64,000 bases of DNA. Source: an uncultured Coriobacteriaceae bacterium (GTDB lineage Bacteria; Actinomycetota; Coriobacteriia; Coriobacteriales; Coriobacteriaceae). The notes under the pieces were generated by a model, which was given only the letters and a program-made list of their open reading frames with translations, searched no databases and had not been told where the DNA came from. Below, in pieces: positions 9,524 through 17,872 of the stretch. The position numbers and the translations under genes are program-made. The stretch lies in NCBI GenBank assembly GCA_944321435.1, contig CALULH010000009.1:1-64000 (forward strand). Direction: 5' to 3'. Positions within the stretch are counted from its first letter, which is position 1, and each line of letters opens with the position of its first letter.

Positions 9524-10762
9524 CTACTGCGAGAACAGGCCTTTCGCGAACCTGAGCGGCTTGGTGATGGTCATGCCGATCCGGAAGGAACGGGATCTCC
9601 GAACGTCGTCGAGCTCCTGCTGAACCTGGCGGCATTGCTCCTCGAGATCGGCGTTTTGCCTCTGAAGGGAGTCGACGGACCGCTGGAATTCGTCAAGTTG
9701 GATGTCCGAGCGCCAGAGACGCCATTCGATCCAGTCCGTGTAGTACAGCGAGTCCTCCTGGGCGGCGGCGAGCTTTACGGCGCGAAGGAAGAGGTAGTCC
9801 GTCGGATCGAGGGTACAGAGGGCACGGTACTGCTCGAGTTGCGCTTGATTGCGGAATATTGATGGATCCTGTCCAAGGAAATCGAAGCGCTTCTCGATCG
9901 TATCGATAATCCTCGCGCGCAGCTCGGTGAATCCCGAGAGCGTCTTCAGCGAGTTCACGTTGGAGATAACGCCGTCGAGCGCATGGTTGATGAAGCTGCG
10001 CTCGACGTCCTGATAGAGACCCTTCTCCATCAAGTAATCCTGCAGCGAACAGAACGCTTGGTAAAACGCGAGAACGTCGCGGTCGTTGGTGGCTTGGAGA
10101 CTCGTCTTGGTGCCCATGCGGTAGTGGACGTAGCACTCGTCGATCGTGGTTATGCGCGTTGCGCACATCAGTGCCGTGCAGACGAACAGCAGGTCGTTGG
10201 TTCGACTAATCTCCTGGAACGAAAGGTTGTTATCAAAGATGAGGCTCGCGCGGAACACCTTGTTCCAAGTGTAGTTTCCGAATGTGTTGAAGATGACGTC
10301 CGGCATGTCCTTCCATGAGAACACGTCTTTTGGCGGGACGTTGTCAGCGACGAATGTCCATTTGGCGATGCGGTTTGCCTTATGGGCTTCGCTGTACGCC
10401 CATGAGCGGAAGGCGACGATGTCCGCTTGGCGCGCATCGAGGGCGTCGCATGCGTCTTTGAGCATGCCCTTCTCGAAGAAGTCGTCCGAGTCGAGAAAGG
10501 CGAGGTTGGTTCCCCGGGCGACGGTCAGCCCCAGGTTCCGTGCGGTCCCTGCTCCTTTGCATTTTTGGCGCAGCACGACGATCCTCGAGTCTTTCTCGGA
10601 GTATTCCCGCAGGATGGCTGGGGAGGAGTCGGACGAGCCGTCGTCGATGCAGATCACCTCGAGGTTGCTTTCCGTCTGCGACAGTATGCTGTCTAGGCAT
10701 TCGCGGAGGTAACGCTCGGTGTTGTGCACGGGCACTATGACGGAGACGCGGGGGTTTTGCAT
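9524..10762 (-). CDS. Family 2 glycosyltransferase with C-terminal coiled coil
   Basis: 412 residues. The open frame runs to 10933, but ATG at 10762 is chosen because it sits directly before RVSVIVPVHNTERYL, has a GGAAAG-type ribosome site, and avoids overlap with ugd. Motifs CIDDGSSDSS, KGAGTARNLG and FLDSDDFFEKG identify a GT-A family 2 enzyme. The last 60 residues form a heptad-rich coiled coil (SLQRQNADLEEQCRQVQQEL) and a basic amphipathic tail, an arrangement seen in membrane-associated rhamnan and EPS transferases. Lies 41 bases downstream of ugd on the same strand, so probably co-transcribed. Confidence 0.9.
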   Translation of the reverse strand: MQNPRVSVIVPVHNTERYLRECLDSILSQTESNLEVICIDDGSSDSSPAILREYSEKDSRIVVLRQKCKGAGTARNLGLTVARGTNLAFLDSDDFFEKGMLKDACDALDARQADIVAFRSWAYSEAHKANRIAKWTFVADNVPPKDVFSWKDMPDVIFNTFGNYTWNKVFRASLIFDNNLSFQEISRTNDLLFVCTALMCATRITTIDECYVHYRMGTKTSLQATNDRDVLAFYQAFCSLQDYLMEKGLYQDVERSFINHALDGVISNVNSLKTLSGFTELRARIIDTIEKRFDFLGQDPSIFRNQAQLEQYRALCTLDPTDYLFLRAVKLAAAQEDSLYYTDWIEWRLWRSDIQLDEFQRSVDSLQRQNADLEEQCRQVQQELDDVRRSRSFRIGMTITKPLRFAKGLFSQ

Positions 10763-10803
10763 GTATCGCTTCTTTCCGAATCGGAGGCAGGCTGCCTGCT
10801 GAG

Positions 10804-11982
10804 TCAGTCTTTCATCCAAAGATCCCGGGTGTAGACCTTGTCCTGAACATCCGCGAGCTCTTTGGAGAACCTGTTGGCGACGATGAGGTCGCATTCGTTT
10901 TTGAACGCCTGTAGATCGTGGGAGACGCGGCAACCAAGGGCCTCGTCGTCTTCGATGACGGGCTCGTAGATGGTGACGCGTATGCCGTGCTCTCTGAGCA
11001 GGCGCACGATATCGATCGTCGAGCTCTGGCGGAAGTTGTCTGATCCCGCCTTCATCACGAGGCGGTAAACCCCGACATGCTCGGGATTACGGGCGAGAAT
11101 GGCGTTGGCGATGAACTGCTTGCGCGTTGCGTTCGAGTCGACGATGGCGCGGATGAGGTTCTGCGGAACCTCGTGGTAGTTGCTCAGGAGCTGTTTGGAG
11201 TCTTTGGGCAGGCAGTAACCTCCGTACCCAAACGAGGGGTTGTTGTAGTGCGCCCCTATGCGCGGATCGAGGCATACGCCGTCTATGATCTCCCTCGTGC
11301 TGAGGCCCTTGGACTCCGCGTAAGTATCGAGCTCGTTGAAGAAGGAGACGCGCAGCGCGAGGTACGTGTTGGCGAACAGCTTGATCGCCTCGGCTTCGGT
11401 TGAGCCCATGACGCGGGTTGGAACGTCCTTCTCGTCGGAGGTGTCAGCTAGGATCTTAGCGAAGCAGTTCGCGATAGGCCGGTCCTTCTCGTCCACGATT
11501 CCAACGATGATTCTGCTGGGATGCAGGTTGTCGTGAAGCGCTTGGCCCTCGCGAAGGAACTCCGGCGAGAACAACACGGTCAGGTTGGGATACCGCGACG
11601 AGACGGCCTTTGTGAACCCGACCGGAACCGTTGACTTTATCACTATCGGGGCGGTGGTGTTGGCCCGCTGGAGGAGGTTGAGAACGGACTCGATGCTGCC
11701 GGTATCGAATGAGTGGGCGGCATCGTCGTAGTTGGTGGGGGTTGCAATGACGATAAGATCCGCTTCGGCGTAAGCGCTTTCCGCCACACTTGTCGCGACG
11801 AGGGAACTTGGCCGCGTGCTCAGATACCGCGAGATCTCGACGTCCTTTATGGGGGAGATGCCCGCGTTGACGAGATCGACCTTTTTCTGGAGGACGTCGA
11901 CGCCCGTGACGGCGTGGGAGCGCGAGAGCAGGCAGGATAGGGACAGACCGACATAGCCGAGTCCGGCAACGGAGATATTCAC
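10804..11982 (-). CDS. ugd: UDP-glucose 6-dehydrogenase
   Basis: 392 residues, the usual length for the UDP-glucose/GDP-mannose dehydrogenase family. N-terminal NAD-binding motif GLGYVG (residues 7-12), central LFSPEFLREGQA, and the catalytic cysteine in GYGGYCLPKDSKQL. It oxidises UDP-glucose to UDP-glucuronate, a precursor for acidic surface polysaccharides. The short form (under 400 residues) resembles Ugd of streptococci and actinobacteria. It is the first gene of a minus-strand pair with the glycosyltransferase at 9524-10762. GDP-mannose or UDP-ManNAc dehydrogenase activity is a less likely alternative. Confidence 0.9.
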   Translation of the reverse strand: MNISVAGLGYVGLSLSCLLSRSHAVTGVDVLQKKVDLVNAGISPIKDVEISRYLSTRPSSLVATSVAESAYAEADLIVIATPTNYDDAAHSFDTGSIESVLNLLQRANTTAPIVIKSTVPVGFTKAVSSRYPNLTVLFSPEFLREGQALHDNLHPSRIIVGIVDEKDRPIANCFAKILADTSDEKDVPTRVMGSTEAEAIKLFANTYLALRVSFFNELDTYAESKGLSTREIIDGVCLDPRIGAHYNNPSFGYGGYCLPKDSKQLLSNYHEVPQNLIRAIVDSNATRKQFIANAILARNPEHVGVYRLVMKAGSDNFRQSSTIDIVRLLREHGIRVTIYEPVIEDDEALGCRVSHDLQAFKNECDLIVANRFSKELADVQDKVYTRDLWMKD

Positions 11983-12146
11983 ACGTCTCCTCTCAGTTGA
12001 CTTGTCGTCTCATTATAATCTCGTGCCCGGTTGCGGAGTGCAGTTATCTCGGGATGCGGCGGCACTTGCGCTTGCGTCGGAGGCTTAGCCCGAGGTTGCC
12101 TGGGCGTCGCCTGCTCCCGTTCCGCTGCCGTTGGGCTTATGCTACC

Positions 12147-12858
12147 ATGCCGGTTATCGTGCCGGTGTGTAACGTCGATCGATTCCGAGACCAGTGCCTT
12201 TCCAGCATAGAGGGCGGGCTTTTCTCTTTGGAAATCATTTGCTTTAACAACGGGAGCGCCGACGGGTCGTTCTTCATCATGCGCAGGCACGAGGCGGCCG
12301 ACGGGCGTTATGTGGTTATCGACAAGGGAACGAGGGATGCGGGGTCACGTGCAACCTCGGTTTGGAACACGTGCGGGGGAGTGGGTGGCTATCATTGAGC
12401 CCGATGACTGGATTGATCCCGCGATGTTTGAAGATACGGCTTCGTTTGCTGATTTCTTTGGAGAGCGTGTTGAGGTTGTTAAGACACCTTGGGTTGAGGT
12501 GTTGAACCGGGATAACCCGGATCATGAGAGGCAGGCTGCATGTCGGTTGCAGGACAAGATGAGTACTTCCGCCAAGCCGTTTTCGCTCGAAGAGCGTCCT
12601 TTGCCTATAGAAATCCATCTTGTTATTTGGTCTGCCTTGGATCGTCGTTTTTTTCTTGAGGATGAGGGTATTCGATTTATCCCGTATCTCGTTGCGGGTT
12701 GGACGGATAATCCGTTCCCCATTGACGCACTTATGCACGCACGGTCGATCGTGCGCCTTAACAAAGCCTATTGCTATTATCGTTGCGAGTTGCCTAATTT
12801 TGTGCCAATGCGAGCGTGTTATCTGCTGACAGAGGCCGTGGCTCATGCAAAAGACTAG
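12147..12858 (+). pseudogene. Frameshifted family 2 glycosyltransferase remnant
   Basis: Two overlapping frames together make one glycosyltransferase. The first, from ATG 12147, reads MPVIVPVCNVDRFRDQCL, ICFNNGSADGS and then loses sense. The second frame picks up near 12370 with GEWVAIIEPDDWIDP and continues through IWSALDRRFFLEDEGIRF to the stop at 12858. These blocks match the intact paralogues at 6161 and 7334 in order and spacing, so a single indel between about 12340 and 12390 has broken the gene. The nucleotide-binding aspartate region is also altered (NNGSADG instead of NDGS). The 3' part is AT-richer than the intact copies. Confidence 0.8.
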
Positions 12859-12948
12859 CTTGAAGTGATTGATCCTTCATAGTTTGGTATTTGTTGTTGA
12901 GGACGGAACTAAGAAATATAAGTCATGGGGGGCATATAATGGCCAAGC

Positions 12949-15012
12949 TTGTTGGACGTGAAAAAAAAGAGCGGAGTAGCGCATTTCATTGTCACGAGCA
13001 TCATATGCGCGTTGGGTTTTGCCTTGGCATGCGAAATAATACTTTTCAATTGGGGATTCTGGACGACGCGAGATAACCAAGCGATTGGGTTGGAGCTGGA
13101 GCATGGGTCGGGTTTGGAAAAAAGCGGTGATGCATATGTGGTCGTATCGACGGACGAGGCGTATCTTGAGGCGTCCAATATCGGGGTGCATGTAGGGAAT
13201 TTGTTTTTTGATCTGATATCGTGCGATGGCCCAACTTTTGATTTCACAACAAGCGTAACGGACCAAGCGCATGCCAGTTATATGAGCATGCCCGCGAGCT
13301 CTGTTGCCTTGTCGGTTCCCAACTCACGTTACCTTGAGCTGCACACGGCAGCTGGGGAAACCAATAGCATTCGCATTACGATTAATGAAGAGGTTGGCTC
13401 TTCTTTTGAACTGCGCGGCATCAGCGCAAACGCTTCTGTGCCGTTTGAATTGTCAGGATTCCGTGTCGTATTGGCTTTTGCTGTGCTCTCGCTCGTGTTT
13501 TCTCTTAGGCCCTCTTCGCCTCTGTACACGCATAATCTGTCATGGTCTGTGAATGCGCACTGGGCGTTTATCATCGTTTTGACGATCATTGAGATCGCAT
13601 GCTTTTTGAGGTTTTGCTATCGCGGTTTTGGGACGCAGGATACATGGGAGGCTCACGATCAATACGATGATCTAGCTAATGCGTTTATTATGGGGTCCAT
13701 CTCACTAGACAAAGAGGTTCCGGATTTCCTGAAGGATCTCTCCAATCCATATGATCCGTCAGAACGAGGTCAGTATTTGGCGTCGGTTGGCGAGCAGGAG
13801 CTTGCGGATTCGTATACGGACTATGCATATTATGACAATGCCTTCTACTCCTATTTTGGCCCTCTTCCCGCATTGGTTCTTTTCGTTCCCTTCAAGCTGA
13901 TCTTTGGAAGGGATATGCCAACGTGGGTTTCCGTTTTCTTTTTCGGTTCGTTTTTCATTGTTGCCGCGAAGGTGCTTGTGTATCAGATGGCAAAGCGACT
14001 GCTCAAAGTTCGTATGAGCATCGGACTGTTTCTTCTCGTTGATATTATGCTTTGTAGTTCTTCGGGGCTGATCTATCTTGGCTGGTTGCCGGTGGTTTAT
14101 TCGGTGCCCATCATTGCTTCTTTGGCGTTGACGGCGATGGGCTTGAGCTTCTGGCTGCTTTCTAAACGCAATCCGTATGCTTTGAATAAGACGATGCTTG
14201 CCGCCGGTTCTCTTTGCATAGCGGCTACATTGGGCTGCCGCCAGACCTTTGTACTTTCTTTTTTGCTGGCGTTTCCGATTTTTTGGAAGGAAATAACTAA
14301 GCAAAGAGTCTTTTTTTCGAGAAGAGGACTTGCGAATACACTATGCGTCATTTTGCCGTTCGTGTTTTGCGGATGTGCTGTTATGGCATATAACTGGGTC
14401 CGCTTTGACTCGCCATTCGATTTTGGCGCAGCATACAACCTAACCTCAAATGATATGACGAAGCGGGGAGTCGAGCTCGCGCGTTTCCCCTTGGGAATAT
14501 TCGCCTATCTTTTCCAGCCTATTGCAATGGATAGCGCTTTTCCCTATATGACAACAGTGAATGTTCTCGGAGATTATCAGGGTTACACCAGCGCCGAGCC
14601 GATGTTCGGAGGATTTTTCTCCTTCTCAGCAATTGCGCTGCTTGGCCTTGCTTTCTTCTCGCGTAAGTTTGTCTGCACCGGTCAGATCCGAAGTCTCGCC
14701 CTTACTTTTTTGGGATTAGGCGTTGCCCTTATGCTGATCGACATTCAGGTTTCGGGTATCACAGCACGTTACATGTCCGACTTTTCGTTTTTTCTGCTCA
14801 TTCCTGCAGTCATGGTAATGTTGCTCGTGGCTGATCGTCGTTTGTCCTCCCGGGGGAAATGGCTCTTTAATGCTGTATGCGTAACGGGAGTAATGGGCAG
14901 CCTCGCGCTCAATGTTTGGGCTCTTTTTATTGACGGACGATATGGAGCTTTACGAGATGCTTTTCCTGCACTGTATTACGGCATGAAGCAAGCTCTTTCG
15001 TTCCTCTGGTAA
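12949..15012 (+). CDS. Large polytopic membrane protein, GT-C glycosyltransferase-like
   Basis: The longest frame begins at TTG 12949 (687 residues), but no ribosome site fits it. A better start, ATG 12939 with GGGGGG at 12927-12932, reads MAKLVGREKK in another frame and would join this protein if the A8 tract at 12961-12968 were A7. The product has one N-terminal helix, an extracytoplasmic domain of about 150 residues, then roughly ten helices. The loop with YYDNAFYSYFGPLPALVLF is reminiscent of GT-C membrane glycosyltransferases that use lipid-linked sugars. No catalytic residue can be assigned. The gene is clearly AT-richer than the surrounding chromosome, suggesting recent transfer. Confidence 0.7.
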   Translation: MLDVKKKSGVAHFIVTSIICALGFALACEIILFNWGFWTTRDNQAIGLELEHGSGLEKSGDAYVVVSTDEAYLEASNIGVHVGNLFFDLISCDGPTFDFTTSVTDQAHASYMSMPASSVALSVPNSRYLELHTAAGETNSIRITINEEVGSSFELRGISANASVPFELSGFRVVLAFAVLSLVFSLRPSSPLYTHNLSWSVNAHWAFIIVLTIIEIACFLRFCYRGFGTQDTWEAHDQYDDLANAFIMGSISLDKEVPDFLKDLSNPYDPSERGQYLASVGEQELADSYTDYAYYDNAFYSYFGPLPALVLFVPFKLIFGRDMPTWVSVFFFGSFFIVAAKVLVYQMAKRLLKVRMSIGLFLLVDIMLCSSSGLIYLGWLPVVYSVPIIASLALTAMGLSFWLLSKRNPYALNKTMLAAGSLCIAATLGCRQTFVLSFLLAFPIFWKEITKQRVFFSRRGLANTLCVILPFVFCGCAVMAYNWVRFDSPFDFGAAYNLTSNDMTKRGVELARFPLGIFAYLFQPIAMDSAFPYMTTVNVLGDYQGYTSAEPMFGGFFSFSAIALLGLAFFSRKFVCTGQIRSLALTFLGLGVALMLIDIQVSGITARYMSDFSFFLLIPAVMVMLLVADRRLSSRGKWLFNAVCVTGVMGSLALNVWALFIDGRYGALRDAFPALYYGMKQALSFLW
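12961..12968 (+). repeat. A8 homopolymer tract at the start of the membrane protein gene
   Basis: Eight adenines separate the ATG 12939 start (strong ribosome site) from the long open frame. At A8 the ATG frame ends after about 45 codons; at A7 it runs into the 687-residue protein. This is the arrangement expected of slipped-strand phase variation, or of a sequencing or assembly indel. Confidence 0.6.
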
Positions 15013-15035
15013 GGCTTGCCACCATGAGTGCGGGA

Positions 15036-16004
15036 TTAATCGATCAGGTTGCGTTCCGTGGGAGGGGTTATCGGGGGGCGGTGTCCCATCTCTCGATACA
15101 CCGCCAGCTCCCACTGCCGGCGGTCGTTCTTGGCCACGGTGTCCAGGACGAGGCCCGTGGCGAGCGACAGGCCGCACAGGAACATGAACGCCGCCGCCAA
15201 AATGGCGGTGGGGAAGCGGGGCACCAGGCCGGTCCGCGCGTACTCCGCGATGATCGGGATGCCCAGCACGAGGCCGATAAGCGCGAACACCAGCGCTACG
15301 AGGCTGAAGAACTTGAGCGGCCGGTAGTTCTTGAACAGCGACGCGATGGCCATGATGACCTTGACGCCGTCGGAGACAGTATTGAGCTTGGAGCTGGAGC
15401 CGGCGGGCCGGTCGCGGTACTCGATCGGCACGTCCAGGATGCGCCAGCGGCGGTCCACCGCGTGGATGGAGAGCTCCGTCTCGATCTGGAAGCCCTCGGA
15501 GAGCACGGGGAACGTCTTCACGAACGCGCGCGAGAACGCACGGTAGCCGGTCATGACGTCGTCGAAGCCATAGCCGTAGATCCACTTGATCATGAGGCGC
15601 ACCAGGTCGTTGCCGAAGCCGTGGAACGCGCGCTTGTTCTCCTCCGCGTAGGTACCGTTCGAGAGGCGGTCGCCCACGGTCATGTCGGCGCGGCCCTCAA
15701 GGATGGGGTCGCAGAGGGTCCGGCCGGCCTCGGCGGGGTAGGTGTCGTCGCCGTCCACCATGAGGTAGCAGTCGGCCTCGATGTCGCGGAACATCTGGCG
15801 CACCACGTTGCCCTTGCCCTGCCGCGGCTCGAAGCGCACCACGGCGCCGTGCTCCCGCGCGATCTCACCCGTGCGGTCGGTGGAGTTGTTGTCGTACACG
15901 TACACCGTGGCCTCCGGCAGCGCCGCGCGGAAGTCGTCCACCACCTTGGCGATGGTGACCTCCTCGTTGTAGCAGGGGATAAGGACGGCGATCTTTTCGG
16001 ACAT
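15036..16004 (-). CDS. Polyprenyl-phosphate family 2 glycosyltransferase (GtrB/DPM-like)
   Basis: 322 residues from ATG 16004, which has AGGAG upstream; the open frame extends to 16088 without support. KIAVLIPCYNEEVTI, DNNSTDRTGE and MVDGDDTYP mark a DPM-type GT-A domain, and KGNVVRQMF is typical of the subgroup. Two hydrophobic hairpin helices near the C-terminus (around VALVFALIGLVLGIPII and FMFLCGLSLATG) give a GtrB-like anchor. It should transfer a sugar from a nucleotide donor to undecaprenyl phosphate, feeding GT-C enzymes such as the neighbouring membrane protein, with which it is convergent (23-base gap). GC-rich, unlike that neighbour. Confidence 0.85.
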   Translation of the reverse strand: MSEKIAVLIPCYNEEVTIAKVVDDFRAALPEATVYVYDNNSTDRTGEIAREHGAVVRFEPRQGKGNVVRQMFRDIEADCYLMVDGDDTYPAEAGRTLCDPILEGRADMTVGDRLSNGTYAEENKRAFHGFGNDLVRLMIKWIYGYGFDDVMTGYRAFSRAFVKTFPVLSEGFQIETELSIHAVDRRWRILDVPIEYRDRPAGSSSKLNTVSDGVKVIMAIASLFKNYRPLKFFSLVALVFALIGLVLGIPIIAEYARTGLVPRFPTAILAAAFMFLCGLSLATGLVLDTVAKNDRRQWELAVYREMGHRPPITPPTERNLID

Positions 16005-16050
16005 GAACGAGCTCCTTTGTTGCCTCATGTACCGCAAGGAAACGGCGTCC

Positions 16051-16080
16051 ATTATAGTCGGGCGTTCCAACCTTTGGTAA
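16051..16080 (-). promoter_or_regulatory. Candidate promoter for the GtrB-like gene
   Basis: On the minus strand, TTACCA (16075-16080) and TATAAT (16051-16056) are 18 bases apart, about 45 bases before ATG 16004. Confidence 0.55.
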
Positions 16081-16115
16081 AGGTGCACGAAAACCCTGCA
16101 CCACGCTCTGGCGTA

Positions 16116-17417
16116 TCAGCTTAAGGGGGAAGCGGCTTTGGCGGAAGCGCCTTGCGTGCTGCCGTCCTTACCGCTTGAATCGGCGGTGCCGTTTGCCGAC
16201 GACGAGTCACCGGAATCGGAGGTGTTGCCATTGCCCGAATCTGCGGAGCTGCCAGCACTCGAAGAGCCGGCTGAGCCGTCGGCTCCCGTGCTGCTGCCAT
16301 CTGCATTGCCGGACGCGCTCGTATCCGAAGATCCGGCGCCGGCGTTCGATGCGTTTTCATCCGAGGTGACGTTGCCGGCCGAATCCGCGCTTTCAGAGTT
16401 GGAAACGTCGGCGGTATCGCCGGTGCCGGATCCCTGGGTCTGGTCGGTCGCGCTGTTGTCGGCACTCGTTCCCGCATCCTGCTCGGCATCGGCTTCAGGC
16501 AGCGTTGCGTTTCCGCCGGTATCACCTGCCTGGCCGTCCGTTTCTGCGCTCTGCTCTTGCGCGCTCTGCGTAGTGAGGACGGTCTGCGGCTTGGGCCCCA
16601 GGCCGTTGCCGCCGGTGAAAAGCGTAACCGCGGCGGCAATAACGCCCACGGCGACAAGCCCGGCGATAAGCGACACGATGGTTACTTTTTTCTGCAACGC
16701 GGCGCGCTCCTGCTGGCGCTCCTGCGCGGCTTTCTCGCGCAGGGCGGCCGGCGCCATGCGGCCCGAGAGCGCGCTTGCGCTTGATGCGGCGCGGACCTGG
16801 TCGGCAGCCGCCTGCGTCTTGCCCGGTTGCGCGGGGCCGTATCCTTTTGCTGCGGGCATGGGGACGGTTGCTTCGCCCAGCGGGGCATCGGTGTTGGCAA
16901 AGCGTGCGGTTGCCATGGCCGTGTCGGCCGCAGCGCCCTTCTCGCCATAGAGGGGAGCGCGACCTCTGGTGCCGTCGACGCCGCCGGTTAACAGAGTCGT
17001 CGTGGCTGCGTCGGATCTGCTCCACGCTTCACTGGCCGCCCCGCCTGCGGCCTGTGCCGCCGCGGTGCCCTTGCGGCCGCCCTTTGCGCCCGCCGCCATC
17101 TGGAGGTACACGCTCGTTGCCTCAGCGGTCTCGTCGGAGGCGCCGGCAACGGCCTTGATCTTATCGGCCCCTTCTTTCACCTTGTCGGCGGACGCCTTCA
17201 GCATGCGGCGGTACACCGTGGCCGAGACGGCCGTCACGATGGAGCCGGCCGCCGCGCCGATGACCGACCCGGCGATGCCGATCTGCGCCGAGAGCAGCAT
17301 GGACGTAACTGCGGCCAAGGCTCCGGCGGCGAGCTGCGAGAACGATATGTCTTCGAGAAGCGAGGGCCGCTTCTCGGCTTGCTGCTCGGGTTGGTTTATG
17401 TTCGCACGGGTGGGCAT
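16116..17417 (-). CDS. Membrane-anchored low-complexity protein of unknown function
   Basis: 433 residues from ATG 17417 with AAGGGAG upstream. N-terminal third: a hydrophobic Gly/Ala-rich pair of segments (about residues 24-58) with a glycine-zipper look, followed by an amphipathic KVKEGADKI stretch. The middle is Ala-rich and basic. One clear transmembrane helix lies at about 244-266 (VTIVSLIAGLVAVGVIAAAV). The last 150 residues are almost wholly Ser, Gly, Asp, Asn, Thr and Ala, a flexible, probably surface-exposed tail. No enzyme motif is seen. The tail resembles linker or glycosylated stalk regions. Function not assigned. Confidence 0.7.
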   Translation of the reverse strand: MPTRANINQPEQQAEKRPSLLEDISFSQLAAGALAAVTSMLLSAQIGIAGSVIGAAAGSIVTAVSATVYRRMLKASADKVKEGADKIKAVAGASDETAEATSVYLQMAAGAKGGRKGTAAAQAAGGAASEAWSRSDAATTTLLTGGVDGTRGRAPLYGEKGAAADTAMATARFANTDAPLGEATVPMPAAKGYGPAQPGKTQAAADQVRAASSASALSGRMAPAALREKAAQERQQERAALQKKVTIVSLIAGLVAVGVIAAAVTLFTGGNGLGPKPQTVLTTQSAQEQSAETDGQAGDTGGNATLPEADAEQDAGTSADNSATDQTQGSGTGDTADVSNSESADSAGNVTSDENASNAGAGSSDTSASGNADGSSTGADGSAGSSSAGSSADSGNGNTSDSGDSSSANGTADSSGKDGSTQGASAKAASPLS

Positions 17418-17872
17418 GCGTGCTCCCTTTCCGCGTTTGTATGGGGTCAATATGGTCACGGTACCCCTTCGCGCTCCTGCGGTATCCGAGAATGACCGCG
17501 GTTGCGCAGCGGCTACACATACGGGGCGCCGCCAAGCCACGAGCGGACGCGGGGGAGATAGTGCGTCGGCTCGCCGCGAGCTGCGGGCACGTGCAAGAGC
17601 GCTTGGCAAAGGCCGGGGAAGGGCGTATGGTGGAGCATGGACGAACGTTGCGCCGCCGGCTCGTGTTCGCCAGCTTTCTTAATGCGCATAAAACACGTAA
17701 AATAACGCATATCAACTAGATAAATAACATGTAATTATTCAATTGTTACATTGTTGTGCATAAACAAGCTTCTAATTTGCAGTTTCTCTTTAGAAAGCGC
17801 ATACTGTTTTCATTGTCGTTTCAGCCGCAGCTCCCAGGGGGCTGCGGTTACAAGCAGAAGGGACTGTTTCCT
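17418..17872. other. Intergenic region with an AT-rich island
   Basis: 455 bases between divergent genes. Bases about 17690-17770 are strikingly AT-rich against a GC-rich chromosome, and contain several TAAAAT-like and TTGTTA-like hexamers but no unambiguous promoter pair. Promoters for both the low-complexity protein (minus) and the ABC transporter operon (plus) must lie here. The rest of the gap shows no coding signal. Confidence 0.5.
17825..17847 (+). promoter_or_regulatory. Leader hairpin upstream of the ABC transporter operon
   Basis: A 7 bp perfect stem (CCGCAGC/GCTGCGG) with a 9-base loop lies 26 bases before the lipoprotein start and is not followed by a T-run, so it is a possible regulatory or stabilising leader structure rather than a terminator. 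Confidence 0.35.

Noticed and set aside
15024..16124. 366-codon plus-strand frame opposite the GtrB-like transferase
   Set aside because: The minus-strand reading has full GT2 motifs; this frame has none.
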